Both the position numbers and the translations under genes were made by a program. The notes beneath the pieces are model-generated. The model was not told the origin of the DNA. It made no database searches and worked only from the letters and a program-made list of their open reading frames with translations. From contig NZ_JALKCG010000002.1 of the NCBI RefSeq assembly GCF_023016525.1, positions 85,001 to 149,000 on the forward strand: a stretch of 64,000 bases of DNA, read 5' to 3'. Below are positions 40,594 to 49,522 of the stretch, one piece after another. Within the stretch, counting starts at the first letter, position 1, and each line of letters starts with the position of its first letter. This DNA comes from Ancylobacter koreensis. GTDB taxonomy: Bacteria > Pseudomonadota > Alphaproteobacteria > Rhizobiales > Xanthobacteraceae.

Positions 40594-41643
40594 ATGCATT
40601 CGGCCTTCATCTCCTCGCTGTCGCTGAACAATTCGCCCCGCGCGGCACTGCCCCGGCTGCAGACCGAGCTTGCCAAGGCGAGCAAGGAACTCACCACCGG
40701 CCAGCGTGCCGATGCCGGGCTCGACCTTGGCGTCGGCATCGGCGAGAGCGTGACGCTGCGGGCCGAGCAGGCGAGCCTGCAGAGCCTGATCGACGGCAAC
40801 GCCTCGACGGCGGCGACGCTCGACCGCACGCAGGCCGCGCTCGACGACATACGCTCGCAAGCCGACGGCCTGCAGCAGGCGATGCTCGGCCTGTCGCAGT
40901 CCGGCGGCGCGGCCACGACGCTGGTGCAGAAGAGCCGCGACGCGCTCGACGCGCTGACCTCCACGCTGAACCTGTCGGATGGCCGGCGCTATCTGTTCGG
41001 CGGCGTCAACAGCGGCGCCAAGCCGATGACGGCGCTGGCCGACGGGCCGGGAGCGGCGATCGCCTCCGCCTTCGCCGCCCGCTTCGGTCTCGATCCGGCC
41101 AATCCGCAGGCCGACCCGAAGGTGGCCGACATCGGCGCGGCCGACATGGCCGACTTCATCGACACCAGCTTCGCCGGCTTCTTCGACGAGACGGGCTGGG
41201 GTGCCACCTGGTCGGACGCCTCCTCGCAGAACCGCTCCGCCGCCATCTCCTCGAACGAGCGCATCGAGACCGGCGCCAACGCCAACGCGCCAGCCATGCG
41301 CAAGCTCGCCATGGCATACGCGATGGTGGCGACGCTGGGCACCGCCGGGCTGACGGGCGACGCGCAGGACACGGTGCTGTCGAAGGCACGCGCGCTCATC
41401 GGCGCCGGGGTCGGCGGCGTCACCGACATGGCGACGCGGATCGGCACCGCGCAGAACCGGATCGAGGCCGCCGACACGCTGATGCGGGCCGCGCTCGACG
41501 GCGGCAGCCGGCGCCTCAACGCGCTGGAAGCCGTCGACCCCGCGGAGGCGAAGACGAGGCTCGACATGCTGACGACGCAGATCGAGATGTCCTACTCGCT
41601 GACCACGCGAATTCTGAAGCTTTCCATCATGGACTACGTCTAA
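40594..41643 (+). CDS. flgL: Hook-filament junction protein FlgL
   Basis: 349 residues related to flagellin. N-terminal LQTELAKASKELTTGQRADA, central NLSDGRRYLFGGVNSGAKPM, C-terminal LDMLTTQIEMSYSLTTRILK. GTGAGGT precedes the ATG at 40594, 4 bases after flgK. Confidence 0.95.
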   Translation: MHSAFISSLSLNNSPRAALPRLQTELAKASKELTTGQRADAGLDLGVGIGESVTLRAEQASLQSLIDGNASTAATLDRTQAALDDIRSQADGLQQAMLGLSQSGGAATTLVQKSRDALDALTSTLNLSDGRRYLFGGVNSGAKPMTALADGPGAAIASAFAARFGLDPANPQADPKVADIGAADMADFIDTSFAGFFDETGWGATWSDASSQNRSAAISSNERIETGANANAPAMRKLAMAYAMVATLGTAGLTGDAQDTVLSKARALIGAGVGGVTDMATRIGTAQNRIEAADTLMRAALDGGSRRLNALEAVDPAEAKTRLDMLTTQIEMSYSLTTRILKLSIMDYV

Positions 41644-41659
41644 TCGAAGGAGTCGACAG

Positions 41660-42007
41660 ATGTACCGCTACTCCTATGCAGAAATACTCGGGGATTCCGG
41701 GGTGGAGGGGCGCGGCGACGAGCGCCTGGCGCTCGATCACGTCATCGAGCTCCTGAACGCGGCGCAGGCCAACGGCCCGCAGTCGCCGGAGGCCGCGCAG
41801 GCCGTGCTGCAGCTCCAGAAGCTCTGGGGCTTCCTCATCCGCGACCTCGCCGATCCGCATAACGAACTGGCCGACGCGCTGCGCGCCAACCTGATCTCGA
41901 TCGGCCTGTGGATCATCAAGGAAGCCGACCAGATCGTGCAGGAACGCTCGGCCAATTTCGCCGGACTCATCGAGGTGAACCGCACCATCCGCGACGGGCT
42001 GATGTGA
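41660..42007 (+). CDS. flaF: Flagellin synthesis regulator FlaF
   Basis: 115 residues, helical. Typical pieces: YSYAEILGDSGVEGRGDERL, LQKLWGFLIRDLADPHNEL and the conserved ADALRANLISIGLWIIKEAD. FlaF is needed for flagellin production or export in alphaproteobacteria and acts opposite to FlbT. AAGGAG lies 9 bases before the ATG. It is located between flgL and flbT, as in Brucella and Rhizobium. Confidence 0.93.
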   Translation: MYRYSYAEILGDSGVEGRGDERLALDHVIELLNAAQANGPQSPEAAQAVLQLQKLWGFLIRDLADPHNELADALRANLISIGLWIIKEADQIVQERSANFAGLIEVNRTIRDGLM

Positions 42008-42014
42008 GGACGCC

Positions 42015-42419
42015 ATGCTGATCACCCTCAAACCCGGCGAGCGCATCTACCTGAACGGCGCGGTGATCCGCGTCGACCGTAAGGTGGCGATCGAGCTTCT
42101 CAACGATGTCGACTTCCTGCTGGAGAACCACGTCCTGCAGGTGGAGGACACCACGACGCCGCTGCGCCAGCTCTATTTCGTGGTGCAGACCATGCTGATC
42201 GAGCCGCGCAAGATGGCGCAGGCGCAGAAGCTGTTCCGCGAGCAGCTCGCCGGGCTGATGACCTCGTTCCGCGACGAGGCGGTGGTGGCGATGCTCGGCG
42301 ACGTCGGCAACCTCGTCGACGGTGCGCGCTATTTCGAGGCGCTGCGCGTCATCCGCCGGCTGTTCATCGTGGAAGGCGCCATTCTCGGCGCCGGCACGCC
42401 GCGGCCGCGGGCGGCCTGA
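42015..42419 (+). CDS. flbT: Flagellin translation regulator FlbT
   Basis: 134 residues. Recognisable by LKPGERIYLNGAVIRVDRKV, FLLENHVLQVEDTTTPLRQL and YFVVQTMLIEPRKMAQAQKL. In Caulobacter FlbT binds the flagellin mRNA leader and destabilises it until the hook is complete. The hairpin-bearing leader at 23022-23200 is its candidate target here. Start 7 bases after flaF. Confidence 0.94.
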   Translation: MLITLKPGERIYLNGAVIRVDRKVAIELLNDVDFLLENHVLQVEDTTTPLRQLYFVVQTMLIEPRKMAQAQKLFREQLAGLMTSFRDEAVVAMLGDVGNLVDGARYFEALRVIRRLFIVEGAILGAGTPRPRAA

Positions 42420-42429
42420 GGAGGCGACA

Positions 42430-42831
42430 ATGACCGATGTCAGTGCCGTCGGCGGCCCGGCCTCGAGCGCCGCCACTTCCAGCGCCAAGTCGTCCTCGGG
42501 CGCGCTCGACTACACGGCCTTCCTCCAGCTCCTCATCGCCCAGATGAAGAACCAGGACCCGACGCAGCCGATGGATTCGGCCCAGTATATGGGCCAGCTC
42601 GCCGCCTTCTCGCAGGTCGAGCAGAGCGTGGCGGCGAATTCGAAGCTCGATTCGCTGCTCACCGCCTCCTCGCTCCAGATCGCCGACGCGGCGGTCGGGC
42701 GGACGGTGACGAGCGCCGACGGCAGCGTGAGCGGACGCGTGGCCTCGGTGCGCATCAATTCGGACGCGCCGGTCGCCACCCTCACCGACGGCCGCGAGAT
42801 CGCGCTCGGCGCCGGCATCCGGATCGCGTGA
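42430..42831 (+). CDS. flgD: Hook-cap scaffold FlgD
   Basis: 133 residues, short compared with enteric FlgD but usual for rhizobia. Core motif DYTAFLQLLIAQMKNQDPTQ with PMDSAQYMGQLAAFSQVEQS, then a small beta domain (AAVGRTVTSADGSVSGRVAS). It caps the growing hook. The ATG is preceded by GAGG. Confidence 0.94.
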   Translation: MTDVSAVGGPASSAATSSAKSSSGALDYTAFLQLLIAQMKNQDPTQPMDSAQYMGQLAAFSQVEQSVAANSKLDSLLTASSLQIADAAVGRTVTSADGSVSGRVASVRINSDAPVATLTDGREIALGAGIRIA

Positions 42832-42834
42832 CGC

Positions 42835-43101
42835 ATGAACGAGGTCGACGCGCTCGACATCGTCCAGTCCGCCATCTGGACGATCATCGTCGCCGCCGGG
42901 CCGGCGGTGGCCGCCGCCATGCTGGTCGGCGTCGCGGTGGCGCTGTTCCAGGCGCTGACGCAGGTCCAGGAAGTCACCCTCACCTTCATCCCGAAGATCA
43001 TCGCGGTGCTCGTCGTCACCGCGCTGACCGCCACCTTCATCGGCCAGCAGATCCTCGCCTTCACGCAGGAGATCTACGGCCGGATCGGCACGGGCTTCTG
43101 A
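42835..43101 (+). CDS. fliQ: Export gate protein FliQ
   Basis: 88 residues with two membrane helices (IIVAAGPAVAAAMLVGVAVA and IIAVLVVTALTATFIGQQIL) joined by FQALTQVQEVTLTFIPK, the family signature. It starts three bases after the flgD stop. Confidence 0.96.
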   Translation: MNEVDALDIVQSAIWTIIVAAGPAVAAAMLVGVAVALFQALTQVQEVTLTFIPKIIAVLVVTALTATFIGQQILAFTQEIYGRIGTGF

Positions 43102-43107
43102 GCCATC

Positions 43108-45195
43108 ATGAGCGAGATCAGCGTCGCCTCCCCGCCCGAGCGGGCCTCCCGCCGCGATGTCGGCTTCGCCATCGGCGTCGTCGCGATCCTGACGATCCTG
43201 TTCCTGCCGATTCCCGCCCCTCTGATCGACCTGGGGCTGGCGCTCTCCATCGCGCTGTCCGTGCTGATCCTGATGGTCTCGCTGTGGATCCAGAAGCCGC
43301 TCGAATTCTCGGCCTTCCCGACCGTCCTGCTGATCGCGACGCTGCTGCGCCTGGCGCTCGGCATCGGCACGACGCGCCTCATCCTCTCGCATGGCGGCGA
43401 CGGCGTGCATGCGGCCGGCCACATCATCAGCGGCTTCGCCCAGCTCGTGATGAGCGGCGATTTCGTGATCGGCATCGTGGTCTTCGTGATCCTGATCACG
43501 GTCAACTTCCTCGTCATCACCAAGGGCGCCACCCGCATCGCCGAGGTCGGCGCGCGCTTCACCCTCGACGCCATCCCCGGCAAGCAGATGGCGATCGACG
43601 CCGATCTCAATGCCGGGCTGATCGACGACAAGGAGGCGCAGCGGCGCCGGCACGAGCTTGAGGAGGAAAGCGCCTTCTTCGGCTCGATGGACGGCGCCTC
43701 AAAATTCGTGCGCGGCGAGGCGGTGGCGAGCCTCATCATCATCGCCGTCAACATCTTCGGCGGCATCATCATCGGCGTCACCCGTCACGGGCTGGCGCTC
43801 GGCGACGCCGCCGACGTGTTCACCCGCCTCTCCGTCGGTGACGGGCTGGTGTCGCAGATTCCCGCGCTGATCATCTCGCTCGCTGCCGGCCTGCTGGTCT
43901 CCAAGGGCGGTACGCGCGGCTCGACCGACAAGGCGGTGCTGGGCCAGCTCGGCGCCTATCCGCGCGCGCTCTATGTCGCCTCGGGCCTGCTGTTCTGCCT
44001 GTCGCTGGTGCCCGGCCTGCCGCTGCTGCCTTTCGCGGCGCTCGGCGGGGTGATGGGTTTCGTCGCCTACAAGGTACCCGAGCATGTCGCCCGCCAGAAG
44101 GCGGCCGAGGCGGCGCGCGAGGCCGAGAAGCAGCAGCAGCAGGAGGCGGCGCAGGCCAAGGACTCGGTCAGAGAATCGCTGCGCTCGGCGGAGATCGAGA
44201 TCGCCGTCGGCAAGCAGCTCGCCACGGTGCTGCTGCGCAATCCCGGCGAGATCGCCCATCGCATCGGCAAGATGCGGCGCAAATTCGCCGAGCGCTACGG
44301 CTTCGTGGTGCCGGACATCCGGGTCGGCGAGGCGCTGTCGCTGCCGGCAAAGAACTACCAGATCCGCATGCACGGCACCGCCGTCGCCGGGCTGGAGATG
44401 CGGCTCGGCGAGATGCTGGTGGTGGTCGGCGACGGGCCCTCACCCGACGTGCCCGGCGACGAGACCCGCGAGCCGGCCTTCGGCATGAAGGCACTGTGGG
44501 TGTCGGAGGCCTATGCCGCCGAGGTGAAGCGCGAGGGCTTCTCGCCCATCGACGCGCTCTCCGTGGTGCTGACCCATGTCAGCGAGGTGGTGTCGAACAA
44601 TCTGGCACAGCTCCTGTCCTACAAGGACATGCGCGCGCTGCTCGACCGGCTCGACCCCGAATACAAGCGCCTGATCGAGGACATCTGCCCCTCGCAGATC
44701 TCCTATTCCGGCCTGCAGGCGGTGCTGAAGCTGTTGCTCGCCGAGCGCGTCTCGATCCGCAACCTGCACCTCATCCTCGAGGCGGTGGCCGAGATCGTGC
44801 CGCACGCGCGGCGCACCGAGCAGGTGGTCGAGCATGTGCGCATGCGCATGGCTCAGCAGATCTGCGGCGACCTCTCGGAGGGCGGCGTGCTGAAGGTGCT
44901 GCGGCTCGGCGCGCGCTGGGACCTGACCTTCCATGAAAGCCTGAAGCGCGATGCGAAGGGCGAGGTGATCGAGTTCGACATCGACCCGCGCCTTGTCGAG
45001 CAGTTCGGCACCGAGGCGGCGGCGGCGATCCGCGAGAAGATGCGCAGCTCCGGCGGCTTCGCGCTCGTCACCGCGCCGGACGCCCGCCCCTATTTGCGGA
45101 TGATCGTCGAGCGCATGTTTCCCTCCCTGCCGGTGCTCTCGCATGTCGAGATCGCGCGCGGCGTCGAGATTTCCTCGCTCGGGGCGATCTCGTGA
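43108..45195 (+). CDS. flhA: Export gate protein FlhA
   Basis: 695 residues, the expected length. About eight membrane segments fill residues 15-310, with the FHIPEP-region sequence [16 protein letters not shown] and the cytoplasmic loop [20 protein letters not shown]. The C-terminal chaperone- and substrate-docking domain follows a linker rich in Ala, Glu and Gln. Its stop overlaps the fliR start. Confidence 0.97.
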   Translation: MSEISVASPPERASRRDVGFAIGVVAILTILFLPIPAPLIDLGLALSIALSVLILMVSLWIQKPLEFSAFPTVLLIATLLRLALGIGTTRLILSHGGDGVHAAGHIISGFAQLVMSGDFVIGIVVFVILITVNFLVITKGATRIAEVGARFTLDAIPGKQMAIDADLNAGLIDDKEAQRRRHELEEESAFFGSMDGASKFVRGEAVASLIIIAVNIFGGIIIGVTRHGLALGDAADVFTRLSVGDGLVSQIPALIISLAAGLLVSKGGTRGSTDKAVLGQLGAYPRALYVASGLLFCLSLVPGLPLLPFAALGGVMGFVAYKVPEHVARQKAAEAAREAEKQQQQEAAQAKDSVRESLRSAEIEIAVGKQLATVLLRNPGEIAHRIGKMRRKFAERYGFVVPDIRVGEALSLPAKNYQIRMHGTAVAGLEMRLGEMLVVVGDGPSPDVPGDETREPAFGMKALWVSEAYAAEVKREGFSPIDALSVVLTHVSEVVSNNLAQLLSYKDMRALLDRLDPEYKRLIEDICPSQISYSGLQAVLKLLLAERVSIRNLHLILEAVAEIVPHARRTEQVVEHVRMRMAQQICGDLSEGGVLKVLRLGARWDLTFHESLKRDAKGEVIEFDIDPRLVEQFGTEAAAAIREKMRSSGGFALVTAPDARPYLRMIVERMFPSLPVLSHVEIARGVEISSLGAIS

Positions 45196-45953
45196 TGCCG
45201 GGCGCGCAGGCGCAGGCATTCGTGCTGCCGGCTTTCCTCATCTTCTGCCGGCTCGGCGCCTGCCTCATGGTGATGCCGGTATTCTCCAGCTCGCGCCTGC
45301 CGGTGCGGGTGCGGCTGTTCCTGGCGGTCGGCCTGTCGCTCGCGCTGACGCCGCTGCTCGGCGAGCCGATCCGCCTGATGCTGGCCTCCCGCACGCAGGC
45401 GGGCATCCTCCTTGCCGGCGCAGGCGAACTCGCCATTGGCGGCATGATCGGGCTGCTGGCGCGCTGCTTCTTCCTCGCGCTCCAGGCGCTGATGAGCGCC
45501 GCTGCGCAGGCCGTCGGCCTTGCCACGCCGGCCGGTATGGTAGCGGAGGAGGAGGGGCAGCTTCCGGAGATCGCGACGCTGCTGACGCTGTGTGCCTCGA
45601 CGCTGCTGCTGATCACCGGCCAGCACTGGGAGCTGCTGCGGGCGCTGGTGGATTCCTACACGCGCCTGCCGCCGGGCGGCACCTTCCAGGCCGGCGGGGC
45701 GCTCGGCCTCTATGTCGATCGCCTGGCCGACACTTTCCTGCTGGCGCTGCGGCTGGCCAGCCCGTTTCTCATCTATTCGATGGTGGTGAACTTTGCCGTC
45801 GGCCTGACCAACAAGCTGGTGCCGCAGATCCCGGTCTATTTCATCGCCACGCCGATCGTCACGGCGGGAGGGTTGTTCCTCCTCTATCTCGTCGGCGACG
45901 AGCTTCTCACCATGTTCACGACCGCCTTCGCCCAGTGGCTGGCGGTGGGCTGA
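45192..45953 (+). CDS. fliR: Export gate protein FliR
   Basis: 253 residues with about six membrane helices ([75 protein letters not shown]). The GTG at 45192 overlaps the flhA stop; an ATG one codon later is possible. Confidence 0.96.
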   Translation: MMPGAQAQAFVLPAFLIFCRLGACLMVMPVFSSSRLPVRVRLFLAVGLSLALTPLLGEPIRLMLASRTQAGILLAGAGELAIGGMIGLLARCFFLALQALMSAAAQAVGLATPAGMVAEEEGQLPEIATLLTLCASTLLLITGQHWELLRALVDSYTRLPPGGTFQAGGALGLYVDRLADTFLLALRLASPFLIYSMVVNFAVGLTNKLVPQIPVYFIATPIVTAGGLFLLYLVGDELLTMFTTAFAQWLAVG

Positions 45954-45956
45954 GCC

Positions 45957-46358
45957 ATGCGCGAGGCCCTGCGCAAATGCCGGCGCATCGAGGCGGTGCA
46001 GGACCAGCTCCACCGCCGCGCCGAGGCCGAGGCGGCGCGGCTGGAGCGCGCGCTCGCCGACGTCGACGCCGAGCGGCGCGCCGTGCTGGCGGCGATGAGC
46101 CATGAGGATTTCGCGCCGCTGATGATCGCCGCCGCCGCCCGCCGGCTGCGCGGGCTCGACGCCGAGATGGCGCGCCTGCGCGCCGAGCTGGAGGCGCAGA
46201 GGGCGCGTGTGCGCGAGGCCGCCATCCGCCTCAAGCTCGCCGAGGGCCTCTCCGAGAAAGCCGGCGTGCAGGCGCGCGCGCATGACGAGCGTCGCGCGCT
46301 CGACGAGGCGCTGGAGGCGGCGGTCGCCCGCAGCCACGCAAGCTTCCCGCCAGCCTGA
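45957..46358 (+). CDS. fliJ: FliJ-like coiled-coil protein
   Basis: 133 residues, almost wholly a charged, Ala/Glu/Arg-rich two-helix coiled coil (LHRRAEAEAARLERALADVD, LDAEMARLRAELEAQRARVR). FliJ, the stalk of the FliI ATPase, has exactly this build and length, but coiled coils are not specific. Position directly after fliR supports a flagellar role. Confidence 0.55.
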   Translation: MREALRKCRRIEAVQDQLHRRAEAEAARLERALADVDAERRAVLAAMSHEDFAPLMIAAAARRLRGLDAEMARLRAELEAQRARVREAAIRLKLAEGLSEKAGVQARAHDERRALDEALEAAVARSHASFPPA

Positions 46359-46397
46359 CCTGCGAGTGTGCACCGAACGAATGAAACGGTGCACCCG

Positions 46398-46895
46398 ATG
46401 AGCATCAAGCCCCCGTCCGACATTCTTCTCGACGTCATGCATGCGGCCGACCCGCAGAAGGCGCAGGCGATTGCCGCGCGTCTGCGGCAGGCCTCCACGC
46501 TCGCGTCGAACGGCGCGCCGGCCGATGCGCCGGCGAACGCCATGGCCTTTGGCGAGATGCTCGCCGGTGCGGCGCCGATCCGGCCCGCTTCCTTCGAGCC
46601 CGCTTCGCCGCTGGGATCGGCTTCCGCCACCACGCTTGCCAACGCCACCGCCCTGTCGGCGAACCGGAATTCCACCGTCTCGCCTTCCTATCGCCGCTTC
46701 GAGGCGATGGCGCTCGGCGGCTTCATCGAACAGATGCTGCCCAAGACCTCCGCCACGCTCTACGGCGCGGGCACGGCAGGGCAGGTCTGGCGCTCCATGC
46801 TCGCCGAGCGGATCGCCGACCGGATCGCGCAGGCCGGCGGCATCGGTATCGCCGAGCGCATCGCCACCGCGCGTTCGACACGGGAGGTCGCATGA
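46398..46895 (+). CDS. flgJ: Rod-binding protein, FlgJ N-terminal type
   Basis: 165 residues. The N-terminal half is low-complexity; the C-terminal half has the rod-binding domain (YRRFEAMALGGFIEQMLPKT, GTAGQVWRSMLAERIADRIA). The muramidase domain of enteric FlgJ is missing; the separate transglycosylase at 14070 probably supplies it. An upstream GTG at 46368 would add ten residues; neither start has a good ribosome binding site. Confidence 0.82.
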   Translation: MSIKPPSDILLDVMHAADPQKAQAIAARLRQASTLASNGAPADAPANAMAFGEMLAGAAPIRPASFEPASPLGSASATTLANATALSANRNSTVSPSYRRFEAMALGGFIEQMLPKTSATLYGAGTAGQVWRSMLAERIADRIAQAGGIGIAERIATARSTREVA

Positions 46896-47257
46896 GCGTG
46901 AACCCGTCCACCGTGATGCTGGAAGGCGTGCTCGACCGGCTGGAGGAGACCCTCACGCTGGAGACCGATGCCCTGCGCAACCGTCACCTCCTCGACTTCG
47001 AGGAGATCAGCCGCCGCAAGAGCCGCAGCCTGCTGGAACTCAGCCGCGCGGTGCGCACGCTTCCCGGCACGCTGGAAGGCGCGCTGCTGGCCCGTCTGGC
47101 GCGCCTGCGCGCCACACTCACGGCCAATCGCGACCTGCTCGAACTGCATCTGGCCGCTGCGCAGGAGGTCGCCGCCATTCTCGGCGAGGCGCTGCGCGCG
47201 GCCGAATCGGACGGCACCTATTCGGCGGCGCTCGGCACAAGGCGGGCCGCGCCATGA
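46892..47257 (+). CDS. flgN: FlgN-like export chaperone candidate
   Basis: 121 residues, all helical (LDRLEETLTLETDALRNRHL, DFEEISRRKSRSLLELSRAV, LLELHLAAAQEVAAILGEAL). Size, helix layout and the position after the rod-binding protein fit FlgN, the chaperone for FlgK and FlgL, as annotated in rhizobia. Start and stop both overlap the neighbouring genes (ATGA). Confidence 0.6.
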   Translation: MSVNPSTVMLEGVLDRLEETLTLETDALRNRHLLDFEEISRRKSRSLLELSRAVRTLPGTLEGALLARLARLRATLTANRDLLELHLAAAQEVAAILGEALRAAESDGTYSAALGTRRAAP

Positions 47258-47769
47258 TGCGGATGCTGATGATCGGCGTGTGGGTCTGCCTGATCACGCT
47301 GCTGGCAAGCTATGGCGGGGCCTATTGGAGCGCGGGCACGCCCTCCGGTCCGGCCGAGGAACCCTATCTCGCCGGGCTCGAATATCGCCGGCTCGACCCG
47401 ATCAACGTGCCGATGATCATCGATGGCGCGGTGCGCGGCTATGTGGTCGCCAAGCTCGTCTTCACCGCCGATGCGGCGGCGCTGCACAAGCTGGCGGTCG
47501 AGCCGCAGGTCTTCGTGACCCATGCCGCCTTCGACGAGATCTACACCAACGGGCGCGTCGAATTCGGCAAGCTCTCGAAATATAACCTCGCTGAAATGAT
47601 GAACAACATCAAGGTGAAGGTGAACGAGACCGTCAAGGGTCCCCTCGTCCAGGAGGTCCTCGTCGACGGCATCAACTACATCGACAGAACAGAGATTCGC
47701 TCGGTTGCCGATCGGATCGTCGACCGCAGCAAACCGTCGGCCGTGAAGGCCGAGCCGGCAACCCATTGA
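47254..47769 (+). CDS. Membrane-anchored protein of unknown function, last gene of the flgE operon
   Basis: 171 residues. One N-terminal membrane helix ([19 protein letters not shown]) is followed by a periplasmic domain ([60 protein letters not shown]). The layout recalls FliL, including a single anchor and an acidic-to-basic alternating domain, but the sequence does not match FliL, which is already present at 24064. It is translationally coupled to the flgN-like gene. Function unknown. Confidence 0.75.
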   Translation: MMRMLMIGVWVCLITLLASYGGAYWSAGTPSGPAEEPYLAGLEYRRLDPINVPMIIDGAVRGYVVAKLVFTADAAALHKLAVEPQVFVTHAAFDEIYTNGRVEFGKLSKYNLAEMMNNIKVKVNETVKGPLVQEVLVDGINYIDRTEIRSVADRIVDRSKPSAVKAEPATH

Positions 47770-47791
47770 CCAGAGATTATCGGACATTCAC

Positions 47792-49465
47792 ATGAAGATC
47801 ATCGGTAAAATCTACGCCATCGTCGCCACGGTGGGGCTTTCGACGGTGCTCGTCGGCGGCATCTCCGTCTATGCCCTCAGCCACCAGGCCGATACCTCGG
47901 CCACCCTCGACATGCTGCAGCGTCAGGCGTTTCTCGCCGAGCGGATCAACGGCATCGTCAGCTCCGTCGTGATGGATGCGCGCGGCGTCTACATGTCTCC
48001 CGATCTGGGGGCCGCCAAGCCCTTCGCGGACGGCATGAAGCGCAATATCGAGCAGCTTCGCGACGTCGCCAAGGAAGCGGCCGTTCTCGACGAAGGCGAC
48101 GAGCGGCTGGGCTTCTCGGCCGTTGCCAGCGACATCGCCAAGTTCATCGAGTTCCGCACCGAGACCGTCCGTCTCGCCACCGAGCAGGGCCCCCAGGCGG
48201 CGAATGTGCAGGGCAACAACGACGCCAATCGCGCCAACCGCAAGGCGCTCCAGGCCTCGCTCGCTGAGCACGTCGAACGGCTGCGCTCCCTGACGGAGCC
48301 GCTGCGCGAAAAGTTCAACAGCCTCAATGTCTGGGCCGAATTCATCATCATCGGCACGACGCTGATCGGACTGCTGCTCGGCGTCGGCGCCGCTCTGTTC
48401 ATCGGGACGGTGACGCTGAGCCGGCCCATCCGCCGCGTAATCGAGACGGTTCAGACCGTCGCAGGCGGCAATCTCGACGTGGAAATCGAAACCACGGCCG
48501 GCAAGGACGAGATCGGCGACCTCTGGCGTTCGACCGGCGAGCTGCTGGAAACGCTGAAGGAGGCCGAGCGGCTGCGCGAGGAGCAGCGTTCGGCGGCCGG
48601 CCGGCTGGAGGCGGAAAAGCGCGAGGCCATGCGCCAGCTCGCCGACCGCTTCGACAGCGAAGTGTCGGGCGTGGTGCGCTCGGTGGCCGCCGCCGTCACC
48701 CAGCTCGAACATTCCGCGTCCAGCATGAGTTCGTCGGCCGACGAGACGAGCCGGCAGTCGACGGTCGTCGCCGCCGCCGCCGAACAGGCGACCGGCAATG
48801 TGCAGATCGCCGCCTCGGCGGCGGAGGAGCTTGCCGCCTCGGTGCGCGAGATCGGCCAGCAGGTCTCCGTCGCGGCCCGCATCGCCGGCGACGCCACCGA
48901 GCAGGCGACCGGCACCGCCGAAGTGGTGCGCGGCCTTGCCACCAGCGCCCAGCGCATCGGCCAGGTGGTGAACCTGATCACCGATATCGCCTCGCAGACC
49001 AACCTGCTGGCGCTCAACGCGACCATCGAGGCGGCGCGCGCCGGCGATGCCGGCCGGGGCTTCGCGGTTGTGGCGATGGAGGTGAAGACCCTGGCGGAGC
49101 AGACCTCGAAGGCGACCGACGAGATTTCCTCGCAGATCGCCGCCGTGCAGGGCGCGACCAACGATGTCGTGCGGGCCATCGAGAACATCTCGGGCACCAT
49201 CCGCCGCATCGACGAGATTTCGTCCGCCATCGCGGCCTCCATCGACGAGCAGGGCGCCGCCACCGGCGAGATCGCCCAGAACGTCCACCAGGCGGCGCAG
49301 GGCACGCAGGAGGTCTCCTCCAGCATCTCCTCGGTCAGCGTCGCGGCGGCCGATACCGGCCGCGTGTCGAGCGAGATCGTGCGGTCGGCCACCGATCTGT
49401 CGGCCCAGGCGACCCGCCTGCGCTCGCAGTTCGACACCTTCATCGAGCAGATCCGCGCGGCCTGA
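47792..49465 (+). CDS. Transmembrane methyl-accepting chemotaxis protein
   Basis: 557 residues. Membrane helix near 8-28, a four-helix-bundle periplasmic domain to about 185, a second helix ([20 protein letters not shown]), a HAMP domain ([20 protein letters not shown]) and the signalling domain with tip [20 protein letters not shown] and [20 protein letters not shown]. There is no C-terminal CheR-docking pentapeptide. It heads the chemotaxis operon and so probably signals through the CheA encoded next. The ligand is unknown. Confidence 0.95.
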   Translation: MKIIGKIYAIVATVGLSTVLVGGISVYALSHQADTSATLDMLQRQAFLAERINGIVSSVVMDARGVYMSPDLGAAKPFADGMKRNIEQLRDVAKEAAVLDEGDERLGFSAVASDIAKFIEFRTETVRLATEQGPQAANVQGNNDANRANRKALQASLAEHVERLRSLTEPLREKFNSLNVWAEFIIIGTTLIGLLLGVGAALFIGTVTLSRPIRRVIETVQTVAGGNLDVEIETTAGKDEIGDLWRSTGELLETLKEAERLREEQRSAAGRLEAEKREAMRQLADRFDSEVSGVVRSVAAAVTQLEHSASSMSSSADETSRQSTVVAAAAEQATGNVQIAASAAEELAASVREIGQQVSVAARIAGDATEQATGTAEVVRGLATSAQRIGQVVNLITDIASQTNLLALNATIEAARAGDAGRGFAVVAMEVKTLAEQTSKATDEISSQIAAVQGATNDVVRAIENISGTIRRIDEISSAIAASIDEQGAATGEIAQNVHQAAQGTQEVSSSISSVSVAAADTGRVSSEIVRSATDLSAQATRLRSQFDTFIEQIRAA

Positions 49466-49522
49466 GCCGCGCGGAACCGACGCCGCCATTCACGAGTGTC
49501 AGCCCGAGCCCGAGTGACAATC

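Noticed and set aside
46368-46398. Upstream GTG start for the rod-binding protein
   Set aside because: It adds ten residues without family character, and the ribosome binding site is no better. The ATG at 46398 was kept, with doubt.
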